From Bdellovibrionales bacterium (lineage in GTDB: Bacteria; Bdellovibrionota; Bdellovibrionia; Bdellovibrionales; Bdellovibrionaceae), in contig JADJOV010000023.1 of NCBI GenBank assembly GCA_016713585.1, forward strand, positions 1 through 64,000: a DNA stretch of 64,000 bases, in the 5' to 3' direction. Below the pieces are notes generated by a model that worked only from the letters and a program-made list of their open reading frames with translations, was not told where the DNA came from and searched no databases. Of the stretch, positions 20,173 to 30,041 are shown piece by piece. The first letter of the stretch is position 1. Each line of letters begins with the position of its first letter. The position numbers and the translations under genes are program-made.

Positions 20173-21881
20173 CTTCGAAAACGCCAAAGGCATCAGACAC
20201 TGACGTGGGATTGATATTTGAAAAAATTCTATCGGAAATTAAAAGGCATGAAACTAAGGTCCTCAGAGCTATCAAAGACCTTAACGATGCTGCAACTGGC
20301 ATGATCAGCTCCCAGAATGGCCAGGACGACAGAAAGGCAAAGGATTCAGATAATCATCTCTTGTCTCTCAGGCAAAAAATTGGGAAAATGGATTGGAGTG
20401 GCCTTACACCAAAAGAAATTCGAGCAGGGTTTGGTTCAATCGATGATATGCCAGAGGCTGCACTTGCATTTATTCTTGAACAACACAAAAACGTAATGCC
20501 TAAACTAATAAAACCAATTTTACGCGGCTGGAGTTCCTCCCAACATCAAAAGTACGCTTCCTGGTATAAACAACTTGGCCCTTATTTTAACAAGATTGCT
20601 AATATCAGCGTAAACGTTGAAAATCTTGGCGACCGAAAGGAACTGGAAAGTATTGCGAAACAATTTTGCAATGAGCTCTCCAAAAACAACTCCATTTGGA
20701 CTGTACTTACCCAAAAGGGCCTGCGACCAAAATGGGAAATCACACAGATACTCGCAGGATACATGTTAAAACATTTCCAAAGTCAAAGCGAAGTCCTCCT
20801 TCGAGAAATTGAACTACTCGCATCACATAGCAGCGGATTCGAAAACTTGTTCCCCTCATTTACGCGCAGGCAAGCTCCATATTCAAGCGCATTAGCTCAG
20901 GCTATCGTCATAAGTGCCATTCTTGAAAATCTTGTCTCCGAGCCAACTGCCAATGGTCGTGACAAAATTGTTTCAATGCTTGATGGACTTAGAACCCTCG
21001 ATTTTATTGGTGATCTCCGAGCAACTCCTCCTACCAACTTCTGGAAGGAAGTTCTTCAGATCGTATCACCGAGAGCAATCGAAAACTGGCGCACGATACT
21101 GAATGAAGAAGATATTGCTTTCTTTTTTGATAATATTGAAGTCGACCCCGCACGAAAAGATTTCTGGCTGAAATACAAGACTGCGGCTGAAAGAACATTT
21201 GTAATACTAGACCACGAAAAACATTCGGCTCTTCTTCAACATTTTGGCGGGGATGAGGAACTTACAAACATTATCAAACGTGCTCGAATTTATCGTTCCC
21301 AAAAAGTAACGTATTACTCAATAGTTCTTGTTTTTGGAGGTATTGTCGCCGTTGAGGCACACAAAACTGGACAAGCGTGTTTCCTTTTTGAAAGAAGTAA
21401 CTTTGACAAACTCTTTCCTTTCTTCTCCACCTCTAATGATAACAATATTCCATTGTATAATTCTGACCCATTTAAGGATAAAAAGGATGAAAAGTTTAAC
21501 CATACTCATGCCTGGCAGAACATCGCAAAGAAGCAGTTAGAACAACATCAGGTTTTCCAAAATGAAAGTCAAAATATTCAGCAGGCATATAGAAGGCAAG
21601 CAGCCAAAAAAAATCTAGACGAGTTTCGCAGCCTAGACTCTGAAGTTGGTAAATTTGAAAATGACAACGCTCACCTGGGTAATTCCAATCCACCTGAATC
21701 TGAACTCAACGATAGCAAGATTTCACTCTCTGCAGCAATGTGTGAGCAACTTTTACGATGGAATGATTTGACTAAAAAAATGAGTAATTCCTTCGATAGA
21801 ATGTTGATCAACGCTGTGAAAACATATCAATTTGAATTGTCCGTAAACAGGAAACCAAAGATGAAACCATTCGGAAGGTAA
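20169..21881 (+). CDS. zorC: ZorC, EH-signature protein of type I Zorya
   Basis: An uninterrupted 570-residue frame, close to the size of known ZorC. The mainly helical N-terminal half is followed by the EH-signature region, seen as PRAIENWRTIL, EEDIAFFFDNIEV and RKDFWLKYKTAAERTF. ZorC is a DNA-binding cytoplasmic component that acts with ZorD downstream of the ZorAB motor. There is no signal peptide and no nuclease motif. Its ATG overlaps the end of zorB. It is the last gene of the operon, and a 16-base palindrome follows 30 bases later. Identification rests on the signature motif, length and adjacent zorA, zorB and zorD. Confidence 0.85.
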   Translation: MTSKTPKASDTDVGLIFEKILSEIKRHETKVLRAIKDLNDAATGMISSQNGQDDRKAKDSDNHLLSLRQKIGKMDWSGLTPKEIRAGFGSIDDMPEAALAFILEQHKNVMPKLIKPILRGWSSSQHQKYASWYKQLGPYFNKIANISVNVENLGDRKELESIAKQFCNELSKNNSIWTVLTQKGLRPKWEITQILAGYMLKHFQSQSEVLLREIELLASHSSGFENLFPSFTRRQAPYSSALAQAIVISAILENLVSEPTANGRDKIVSMLDGLRTLDFIGDLRATPPTNFWKEVLQIVSPRAIENWRTILNEEDIAFFFDNIEVDPARKDFWLKYKTAAERTFVILDHEKHSALLQHFGGDEELTNIIKRARIYRSQKVTYYSIVLVFGGIVAVEAHKTGQACFLFERSNFDKLFPFFSTSNDNNIPLYNSDPFKDKKDEKFNHTHAWQNIAKKQLEQHQVFQNESQNIQQAYRRQAAKKNLDEFRSLDSEVGKFENDNAHLGNSNPPESELNDSKISLSAAMCEQLLRWNDLTKKMSNSFDRMLINAVKTYQFELSVNRKPKMKPFGR

Positions 21882-21911
21882 CTATCGCCTATCAAAACGC
21901 TGTGAAGGTCG

Positions 21912-21927
21912 GATTTAGGCCTAAATC
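21912..21927. repeat. 16-bp perfect palindrome after zorC
   Basis: GATTTAGG followed directly by CCTAAATC, a perfect palindrome with no loop, 30 bases after the zorC stop. No T-run follows, so it is not a standard terminator. It could be a regulator-binding or recombination site. About 210 bases of otherwise featureless DNA separate it from the end of the convergent deacetylase-like gene. Confidence 0.45.
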
Positions 21928-22135
21928 TTAAGTAGCAAATTCAAAAGGACACCAAGTGTCTCGATCACTGAAGGTCTTTGACAACATGAGAAGAACCGTG
22001 TGAACAATAGTCCCACGAGTGAAATAGGATTCATCAATTTTAAGTAGAATAGACCCATCTCCACAAAAAAATTGAACCAAGAATGCCATACTTTCCGAAA
22101 GACTACTGTTCGCGACAGAACCAACATTTATTCAG

Positions 22136-22999
22136 CTACTCCGACTCAAAGATTCCCAAACTTGCTCTCGCAGTATTGAGATGGATCTTAATGACCTCAG
22201 CGAAGGGCTCTGTATATCCACCAGCAAGATTCCAGGCCACCGGGATTTTTAGTTCACCCGCGATTCCAAAAACAATTTCATCACGGCGCTTGAGTTGATC
22301 GAGAGTCAACGCGCCGCCAAGTGGGTCCCTGATGTATGGGTCGGCCCCCGCTTGATACAACAGAACTTCGCAGCCTTTGAAAGAATATACAATCTCGGGC
22401 AATCGCCGAAGCCACGCTTCGCTAGTTGATTCAATCACCCGATTTGCGCCAAAGGTGTAGTGCTGCACTTGGGCTAGCTGGTGTTTGTGCAGCAAGTTTA
22501 CGGTGCCATCACCGTAGTGTTGATCATTATCAAGAATTCCAATTTTATTTGCCCCCGATTCGATCAATTTCATCGCGGCCAAAACCAAACCATTAAAGGT
22601 ACAGAATCCCCCGCAGGCGTCATAGTGGGCATGATGAAAACCACTCGTCGGTGAGCAGGTATTCTCTTTGAACTGCCAGGCAGCCAGGCTTGCCGCGACA
22701 AAGGATCCAGTCGTCCACAATAGCGATTCCGCGACGCTCGGAAGTCGGTTCCCAAAGCCATTGGCCCGCCGACATGACAAGATCCCGTCAACAAAGGCAG
22801 CCTCATGGACCATTTTAAGATCTGCGTTTGTCATGGGATCAAAGTTTAGAACTTCGATCGGAAGGTCCGAGGCCCTGAGTGCTTCCATCAAGAGTGCCGG
22901 TTTGCCAGCACTCGGTGAAAAGGATTGGTTCCCTTTTACCGTTTGCTTGGGATTATAATAAATCTTGAGCCCTTGGTTCGACCCATTCGACCCACTCAA
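22136..22999 (-). CDS. Histone-deacetylase-like zinc hydrolase
   Basis: The arginase/deacetylase-fold active site is complete: SGFHHAHYDACGGFCTFNG (His-His pair and GFC-FN), ILDNDQHYGDGTVN (zinc-binding Asp and His), QAGADPYIRDPLGG (second zinc Asp) and NLAGGY (Tyr in the GG-Y motif). Such bacterial proteins remove acetyl groups from polyamines, lysines or small molecules; the substrate here cannot be told. The 287 residues are a normal length. The N-terminus is low-complexity SNG/LSG tripeptides encoded by 9-base repeats, and the only in-frame start is TTG at 22999, so the true start may be hidden by a frameshift. It lies downstream of, and on the same strand as, the ADP-ribosylglycohydrolase gene. 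Confidence 0.75.
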   Translation of the reverse strand: MSGSNGSNQGLKIYYNPKQTVKGNQSFSPSAGKPALLMEALRASDLPIEVLNFDPMTNADLKMVHEAAFVDGILSCRRANGFGNRLPSVAESLLWTTGSFVAASLAAWQFKENTCSPTSGFHHAHYDACGGFCTFNGLVLAAMKLIESGANKIGILDNDQHYGDGTVNLLHKHQLAQVQHYTFGANRVIESTSEAWLRRLPEIVYSFKGCEVLLYQAGADPYIRDPLGGALTLDQLKRRDEIVFGIAGELKIPVAWNLAGGYTEPFAEVIKIHLNTARASLGIFESE

Positions 23000-23030
23000 C
23001 CCACTCGACCCATTAGATCCATTCGACGCT
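22977..23030. repeat. 9-bp tandem repeat encoding Ser-Asn-Gly tripeptides
   Basis: Six imperfect copies of a TTCGACCCA-type nonamer. On the minus strand they give SNG, SSG and LSG tripeptides at the N-terminus of the deacetylase-like protein. The unit is a multiple of three, so copy-number change keeps the frame. Confidence 0.6.
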
Positions 23031-23129
23031 TTCGTTCCAATCTACCCTTGATGCTCAGTCCTTCTAGCCTTCACCATAGAACCTCCATTTGTTAATCACG
23101 AAAAATTTTAAAACACAAAAATTCGAAAC

Positions 23130-24051
23130 CTAACGAAGCAGTTTTTTGACCAACTCTGCAATTTCTTGCTGCAGGTAGAGCACCTCAAGCCAGCGTTTGG
23201 GAATACTCCTGAGCCCATAAATTGCCCCAGCCAGCTGTCCATACACAGCCCCGGCCGTATCCGCATCGCCGCCCAGATTCACAACTCGAATCAGACCATC
23301 TTCAAAGTTTTCCGTCGACGACAAGGCCCATAAGGCAACTTCCAAGGTGTGAACGACATACCCTGAAGAAATTATTGGAACCTCTTTATCCAAATACCTT
23401 CCCATCAAAACTAAGCGAAGTTCAGGATGAAGATTTGTCCCGTTGAACTTTTCAATTGAGGATACTAAACTTGAACTATTTAATAGGTCTTCTTTAGAAG
23501 CGCCGGCAAGCGCCCTTTGAATCCAAAGACCCATAAACTGACAGGCCTCAATACAAATTGGCTCAGCATGGGTTGTCTTGGAACTCAATCCTGAAAATTT
23601 CAACAAGTCTGACTCTGTCGCTCCAGAATAGAAAATGGGAATGGGAGCCAGGCGCATAATGGAGGCCATTCCCCGCGGTCCATTCACCCACCTGACCAGG
23701 ATAGGCCGCCCCTGTTCCAAGATATTCGGTCCAGAGCCTGTCGGGTGAGATCACCGATATCAAAGGCTTTCCTATTGAGGAACGATAGCCGGACCGAAAC
23801 CAACGAACATAGCGCTCAAGTTGGTCAATAGAATTGAATTCGCCGCAAGCCACTAACGAGTCTGCCAAACATAGTGCAAGTGAGGTATCGTCAGTCCACT
23901 TTCCTGGCTGTAGGCGGAAAACACCTCCGCCAACCATATCTCTGATCGGTGGAAATTCCCCGGGCTGATGAAATTCGCCTGTAGTGCCCAGTGCATCGCC
24001 ACAGGCTAAGCCCACTAAAGCACCCTGTGCCCGATCAATCACTTCTGTCAT
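23130..24051 (-). CDS. ADP-ribosylglycohydrolase (DraG/ARH family), frameshifted
   Basis: ATG 24051 starts ALVGLACGDALGTTGEF, followed by GKWTDDTSLALCLADSL, the Thr-Asp-Asp metal-binding motif of this family. After a frameshift near 23695 the sequence continues NGPRGMASIMRLAPIPIFY (the G-N-G-x-x-M-R-x-x-P region) and ends with NLGGDADTAGAVYGQLAGA, the second Mg-binding motif. Length is about 300 residues, as expected. Enzymes of this family cleave ADP-ribose from proteins or DNA, or hydrolyse related nucleotides, with two Mg ions. The deacetylase-like gene lies about 100 bases downstream on the same strand, so both hydrolases of NAD-linked or acyl modifications may be co-transcribed. Confidence 0.8.
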
Positions 24052-24346
24052 CTTACTTCTCCTTCACGTCCACAACTATTTTTGTTTTTAGTTTTGTGGG
24101 TAGCTCAGTTTGGTCAATTTTCTAATCTTTGCTTGAAGGTAGCTGACCTGAATGACAAATCAGGACAAAATCCAAACGCTCGCAGTGTCTCATTTTGCAC
24201 AGTTCAACTATTTCTGCTGATCAACTATTTGCGCAGCTCAACTGAGCCTCAGTCCCCAGGTGACAAGTGCTTGTGACAATATGGCATTGAGCGACAGTCA
24301 CCGAAGAGGTTTCAACCTTGAACGCTAAATCCTAAAAGGAGAGTCT

Positions 24347-25048
24347 ATGGCAACCGGTTCATTAAAATTTATAAGCCTAGAACAAGCTGAGTACCTAGAA
24401 CTGACAGCAAAAGAACTAAAAAAATACCGAATGGAATTGTTTTTTACTAGAACTGGCAAAGTCCATCCAAAGACGACCCAGAAAGGCCTTATCTACTTGA
24501 TTCTTAGTCTTCGGGATGATCCAACGAGGTCGCATTTTCCATTAGAAAAACTTCTTCCGACGGCTTGGTGGCAGTTTCTTTTAGATCGAGGAGTTGTTGC
24601 AAACTTGAAGGACTACGAGCAGCAAATTGAACATAAAAGAAGGCTACTGCCCTTGGCGAAGGATGCGCGGCTTCTTGCTCTCGCAAAAGAATTCTCCTAT
24701 CGCAATCGAAAGAAACATGAACTCTACCAGGAACTAACTAAATGGGGCGAGGATCCGGTCCAAACCTTAAGATACCTCCTTGAATATTGCGGATTATCAC
24801 CGCGACGAAAATACAATTTTTACTACGAAGACGGAACTGGTTTTATTGGGACACCGGTGGATTTTGCACCCTATATAATAAAACGTGCCGCCTACATGCG
24901 GAAACATGCGAAACCTGATTATACAGATAGTTTTGAGATTGATGACGATGCGGACCAAGACCAACTCGGCGGAGATCTCTACCCCGGAACATATGTCGGT
25001 GAAGTTTGGCAGCCCGGTCGAAAAGACAGCCGTTTTGATGACCCTTAA
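24347..25048 (+). CDS. Hypothetical protein, 233 aa
   Basis: An intact frame starting at ATG 24347 after AAAGGAGAG. The protein is soluble and rich in Lys, Arg, Tyr and Leu, with helical segments such as LEQAEYLELTAKELKKYRME and YLILSLRDDPTRSHFP, and an acidic C-terminus (EIDDDADQDQLGG). I recognise no family and no catalytic motif. The 295-base region before it has no gene but has two copies of TCAACTATTT. Its isolated position and good ribosome site suggest a real single-gene unit. Confidence 0.55.
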   Translation: MATGSLKFISLEQAEYLELTAKELKKYRMELFFTRTGKVHPKTTQKGLIYLILSLRDDPTRSHFPLEKLLPTAWWQFLLDRGVVANLKDYEQQIEHKRRLLPLAKDARLLALAKEFSYRNRKKHELYQELTKWGEDPVQTLRYLLEYCGLSPRRKYNFYYEDGTGFIGTPVDFAPYIIKRAAYMRKHAKPDYTDSFEIDDDADQDQLGGDLYPGTYVGEVWQPGRKDSRFDDP

Positions 25049-25120
25049 AATCTACCTTTAACATCTAATGTGAACTTAATCCTTAAACCGAATAGGAACA
25101 GCGTCAATAGTGGCCGGCCT

Positions 25121-25881
25121 TCAGTTCTGCTGTCCCGCGTCCCCACATCTCGCTGCGAAGTAATGCCGGTAGCCCATAATTTCCTCAAGCTGACGCCACC
25201 TTCGACACTCCAGCGGCGTCACGGGATACAGTTTATCCCAAGCCTCATAGAGCTTGCGATTTTTATCCGAGACCACGCCATGCCCTGGATAACGATTTTC
25301 AAAATTCATATAAGTTCTTGCGACGACTCCCTTGGCGAAATCCATGGGTTCGAACTTTCGGTCCTCAATTTTTACTTTGCAGGCTCCAAAATCATACTTA
25401 CTCCCCGCGAGCTGGGCCATGGAAAAATTACTTCGTAACCCATTGAGCTCCCCTATTTCGGGAAAAAGATTATACAGGTCTGACTCCATTCGCTGAAACT
25501 CTTTGTTCGTCCCGGCACACTTCCTGCCTCTAAAGGCACGACCATTCCTCGTGCATTCGGGAGCGCCTTCCCTCCACTCGATGAAGCTCCGACCAAAATT
25601 CTCTCACCGGCACCACGTGCTCCCACTCAAGCCGAAGGGCGCGCTTTGGATTTTCTGTAGTACGATACCCACAGGAATCAATATCAATTTGCTTGCCTAC
25701 AACTAGGCAACCACAGTAAATCGTTTTGGAATCAAAAAAGTTCCAGATTTCTATTAATTATCCTTTTCGCTTCATTGAAATTATCAACCGCTTGGGCAGC
25801 TGAAGCCAAAGCTAAAGAAGAAAAAGCGAAAGAAACCGGAATCGCCAACCAAACCATAAAAACAAAAACTAATTTTTTCAT
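25121..25881 (-). CDS. Endonuclease I (EndA/NucM family), exported, frameshifted
   Basis: Starts at ATG 25881 with a clear signal peptide (KKLVFVFMVWLAIPVSFAF, Ala-rich cleavage region). The mature part shows the family order: TIYCGC, DIDSCGYR, RALRLEWEHVVPV (the E-x-E-H-V-V-P active-site region with the catalytic His), then CTRNGRAFRG, EFQRMESDLYNLFPEIGELN, RSNF, ARTYMNFENRY and AWDKLYPV. Frame changes near 25745 (a T6 run) and near 25560 split it into three pieces. EndA-type enzymes are periplasmic or secreted nucleases that cut DNA non-specifically. The combined length of about 250 residues is normal for the family. Confidence 0.8.
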
Positions 25882-26038
25882 AAGCCCAGTCTAATAGGCT
25901 TCGGCAAAATTCAGAAGCAATATTCCATCGAAGCCTTGCCTTATTTTGAAACGTTCTGAAATGGCCGTGGCTGTCCAGCGCTTTGTCCCCGGGTGTCAGT
26001 GTCCTTCGCTAGACTCTAGATATTGGGAGGCACTTCGA

Positions 26039-27150
26039 ATGAAAGCTTTTGACACCTTGGAAATTGGAATTCGGGAGGTGAAGGATATCTTGATCGAGCG
26101 TTTTCTCTTTCAGCTCAAAAACCCGAAAGACCGACTCCGACCCTTATACTTGGAAGGCCATGCGGGCATTGGGAAAACCCAAGTGATTCATCAGGTCGCG
26201 GCCCTGCTTAGCACTCAACTTAAAAAGCCCGTCCGCTGTCAAACACTCAATCTGCAGTTTTGTGAGAGGCCAGATTTTATGGGACTGCCTCGCATTGATG
26301 CCGACAGGGATACTGTCTTTGCTCGTCCCAAGATTCTGCCAAAGGAAGGTCTTGGTATTCTTTTTCTCGATGAAGCAAATCGGGTGGACTCCGATATTCA
26401 ATCCGGAATGCTCACCTTACTGGAAGATCGCAATATCAATGGTCATCAGATTGGCAGCGATTGGATGATTGTGCTTGCCGGGAATCCCGCGGGCTCATCG
26501 GGTGGCACTCAGTACAATGTTGGCGATTTCGATTATGCGCTTCAAGATAGAATTGCGAAGGTTGGAGTCAAAGGAAGTATTGATGACCTCACTCAATATC
26601 TGAGAACTAAATACCCAGGACATCCGCTTCTCCATATCTTGGAGTACAGTCCTGACTTTATATCCTTTGATGGGCAAGGATGCTCCCCCAGATCTTTTGA
26701 ATATGCACTGCGATCCACCCTTGGGCTTTCCGATCCCGAAAACAAAGCCATGTACCGTCAATTGGCCCTTGAGCTTGGCCCGGCAGCGGCCTCACGCATA
26801 TTCTGAGAATGCTCGGGACTGGCTATGTTCCCACCCTGAAGGGAGTCCTTAAGCGGAGCCCCAAAGTTTATGAATTTTTGGATTCAAACCCCGATCGGCA
26901 GGATGTTCTACACACCCTCATTGACCAGATCTATGGATACGTTGTCGCAAATGCGAACAAAAACGAACCCATTCAAGTTGATGACGTGTCTGCCATCGTT
27001 GAATTCTTGATGCTCCTCCAGAACGAACATCGCTTAGCACTCTTTGAGAAAATCAGAGGGAGCAAATACGCGGTATATTTCGGCCAACACTTTCTTAAAA
27101 ATACAAGACTCGCGGAGGTTCTATATGCAAAAAGAGCAATCGCAGCTTGA
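26039..27150 (+). CDS. MoxR-type AAA+ ATPase (frameshift)
   Basis: ATG 26039 follows GGGAGG. Walker A is EGHAGIGKTQ (about residue 44), Walker B is GILFLDEANR, and sensor 1 is VLAGNPAGSSGG, the pattern of MoxR AAA+ proteins. A shift near 26800 joins ASRIF to MLGTGYVPTLKGVL, giving a C-terminal helical domain and a total of about 370 residues. MoxR ATPases act as chaperone-like remodelers with VWA-domain partners. The next gene, a VWA protein, starts inside the last 26 bases of this one, so they form a coupled pair. The target is unknown. Confidence 0.8.
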
Positions 27151-28357
27151 TAAAATCCTCAGTGCGGCCTTGATTCAAATCGTTGATCAAAGACCGCTCT
27201 ATTATTCGATTCTGACCCGAATTCCCAAATTCTTCAGAAACGATCTGAATCGACCTTGTGCGCTCGGGATCGATCAGAATACGGGTCGACTGAGTATTCT
27301 CCTCAATGCGCCAGTTCTTACCGCTGCTTCCGTCGATCATCTTCAAGTTGTCTTAGAGCACCTTTTATTTCACATCCTCGCGCCACAACATCACGAAGAT
27401 CGCATCAAAGAAGGTGAAAGTTTTCATTTAGCCTGCGATCTCATCATCAATCAAAATATTTCTCAAATCAGAGACAGGCCAAATGCCTTCTCAAAAAAAT
27501 CCTCGGTCTTGGGAAAATTGCTCACCCCTCAGGCCTTGACGGGTCTTCATGGCTTCAGTGCTGAGAGCCTCGCGAGCACAAGCGTGTATGAGCTCTGGCC
27601 CTTACTCAAAAAAGAAAATCATTTACCTGACCTCGAGTCCTACCAGACCCTGGATGAAACCGACTTTCAACTGCATAATTTTGTATCCATCAGTCGATGG
27701 CAAAAACTTGCCCCCGGCAATGATATTCTTCTCCAAAATCAGGTCAAGCACACCGTCACAGCCGCCATGCTGGAGCTCCATCGGCTCGGAAAGGGTCCAG
27801 GCCGTCTCCCGGGGAATCTTTCAAAATACATCACCGCGATTCTCGCTGAAAGCCAAATTGATTACTCGAGCTTATTGCAGAAATTTGTCGGCCGAGCCCC
27901 CGCCAACCACAAACAGAGAACATGGACCCGCACGAATCGAAAGTATCCAAATCTTATTAAAGGAAGCATTCGAAATGCCAAAGAAAATCCCAGAATGCTC
28001 GTGATCATGGATACCTCGGGCTCTATGTGGGATGATTCAACTCTTAAAAAAGTTCTTGCAGAAATTGACAAGATTTACCGGGTTTGCCCCGATCTCTGGG
28101 TCATTGGCGGTGACGTGGTTGAAAAGTTTCGGTATTTCTTGAAGAAAGGAGCCTTTACCCCTAGTCCCCGGGAACTTTTCGGTGGCGGCGGCACTGATCT
28201 TCAATTTGGTTTCAATGCCGCCAAAGAACTCGATGTCGATGGCACGATAGTTCTGACCGATGGTGCTATACCAACGTTTGACACTCACAAAATCGAAACA
28301 ACTTTTGTTATCGTGCCCGAGGGGATCGCGATACCAGGGTATGACAATATTTTATAA
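27125..28357 (+). CDS. VWA-like DUF2201 protein, partner of the MoxR ATPase
   Basis: ATG 27125 follows GGAGG. The N-terminal half resembles the putative metallopeptidase region of DUF2201 proteins (VLEHLLFHILAPQHH, then HLACDLIINQNI), though the HExxH core is degenerate. The C-terminal 150 residues form a von Willebrand A-like domain with MDTSGSM (the D-x-S-x-S metal-ion-dependent adhesion site) and GGGGTDL and TDGAIP as later MIDAS loops. At 410 residues it has the usual length. Pairing with a MoxR ATPase is typical of this family; together they are thought to act in metal insertion or complex remodelling, but the specific client is not known. Confidence 0.75.
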   Translation: MQKEQSQLDKILSAALIQIVDQRPLYYSILTRIPKFFRNDLNRPCALGIDQNTGRLSILLNAPVLTAASVDHLQVVLEHLLFHILAPQHHEDRIKEGESFHLACDLIINQNISQIRDRPNAFSKKSSVLGKLLTPQALTGLHGFSAESLASTSVYELWPLLKKENHLPDLESYQTLDETDFQLHNFVSISRWQKLAPGNDILLQNQVKHTVTAAMLELHRLGKGPGRLPGNLSKYITAILAESQIDYSSLLQKFVGRAPANHKQRTWTRTNRKYPNLIKGSIRNAKENPRMLVIMDTSGSMWDDSTLKKVLAEIDKIYRVCPDLWVIGGDVVEKFRYFLKKGAFTPSPRELFGGGGTDLQFGFNAAKELDVDGTIVLTDGAIPTFDTHKIETTFVIVPEGIAIPGYDNIL

Positions 28358-28600
28358 CTTAGACTTCTTTTATAACTTAGTTCTTTAACTTAGGCTTCCG
28401 GCAAAGCCCTTCAGCGGTCCAGGAAGATGTCGATTGACCCATCAGCAACTCAAGATCAAATCTAAAATATGGATTGCTCCAAAAACGATTCAACTCAAAC
28501 ACATTCTTTGTAAGAACGTCTCTATTCGAGAATTACTTTTCGAGAACGGCCTGACCCGGGCTGTCAGAGGCCTCTAGTATATTAAAACTAGGAGGCTCAC

Positions 28601-29965
28601 ATGAAGTACATTTTTCTATTTTTTAGTTTGATAGCCAATGCGGCAGATGAACCGCCAAAATGGGTCACCAACCCGTCAAATTCAGACGATAAATACTTTT
28701 ACGGATTTGGCATGGCCGAATCAGAGAATGAAAGCACTGCCTTTTCCGAAGCTGACAAAAATGCAGAGTCAGACTTGATTCAGAACGCATTTGGCGCAAG
28801 TTTTCAAGTTTCCACCCAAATGAATTCAGATAGTGTTGCTGTAAGTTTAAAAAAGACACTTGCTTCCGAGTCGAACCAAGTTCTTACAAGAAATATTCAG
28901 AGAGATCAAATCTACAAGGACCGTTCAAAAAGATCTCTCTATAAAATCTATGTTTTGAAAAAGATTGACAAACAAATAGCAGAAACATTTGCAAACGAAA
29001 AGATTCAGTCGCTATCCAAATCCCACTTCGAATCGAATCCTGTTGGCGCCACGGTGACTGTGGATGGCAAGACCCTGGGTTCAACTCCATTGACGGCGCT
29101 ACTGCCATCTGGGTCCTACAAAATCAAAATGTCCTTAAACGGATACAAACAATTGTCAGAAAACTGATAATTGTTTCGAAATCAGACTCGACGATGACCA
29201 TAGATTTTGAAAAGCAATTGGGTTCCATCGAGCTAAGAGGTCGAGCCGCCAAGCGCTTCTATTGTATTGGATGGCGAGAGGATCGAAACTTCAAAAAATG
29301 CCCTCTACCTTAAGCCCGGAAGACATCAAATAAAATTTTCAGCAGATGGCTACACCCTCAAAGGAAAAATCTTTTATTATTGAAACCGATAAGAAGCTGA
29401 GTCTCTCAATTCAATTAGCACCAATAAATGTGACTCCGAGAAAATCACAAAACCTCGAAAGTCCAATGAAGAGATTTTTGTTGAGAAAGCCAATGATCTT
29501 TACTCCCGGGGTAAATTTGCAGCCGTCATCAGATATGCGAACAATGAATCTCCGAACGCTTGGGTGAAGGCGCTCTATCTGGCAATGTCCTATAGTGAAT
29601 TGGCAATTCATGACAAAGCCCTTGAAAATGTTAGGTATGCATCAGACCACTACATTGGAACAAATTTTCTAGCTACCTATTGCGACATTCTTGCCGCTGC
29701 TGGCAACTACGAGGATGCCCTGCAAAAATGCGACGAGGCGATCTTAGCCGATCCTGGCAATGTCGACCCTTATGTAACAAAGGCACGGACCTACTTCAAT
29801 AGAGCTGAAAAAAATTATGGAATGCAGGAGGAATATACAGAGAAGGGCATTGAGTCTTATCTAGCTGCAAGCAAATTAGAAAGGAAGTTTCGTAATGAAC
29901 TATACAGCCGCTGCCGAATCTATCCCTTCAATTGGACATCAGCCTGTAATAGATACCAGCATTAG
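28601..29965 (+). CDS. Exported LPP20/PEGA/TPR protein, frameshifted
   Basis: ATG 28601 follows AGGAGG and starts a signal peptide (KYIFLFFSLIANA). It is followed by an LPP20-type domain (PPKWVTNP, YFYGFGMAESENESTAFSEA). Next is a PEGA domain (FESNPVGATVTVDGKTLGST, GSYKIKMSLNGY) and traces of a second one (ALYLKPGRHQIKFSADGY) in another frame. The C-terminus is TPR-like (GKFAAVIRYANNESPNAWVK, NYEDALQKCDEAILADPGN). At least three frameshifts lie between 29165 and 29540. PEGA domains are associated with cell-surface structures; a role in envelope assembly is inference. The preceding 240 bases hold two copies of TTTTATAACTTAG and no gene. Confidence 0.6.
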
Positions 29966-30041
29966 GTCGAATCTGTCGCCCCCAAGTAAGTTTTCAACTC
30001 TTACGAAAACTTTCCTGAAACTGGAGGATTGCGTCATATTT

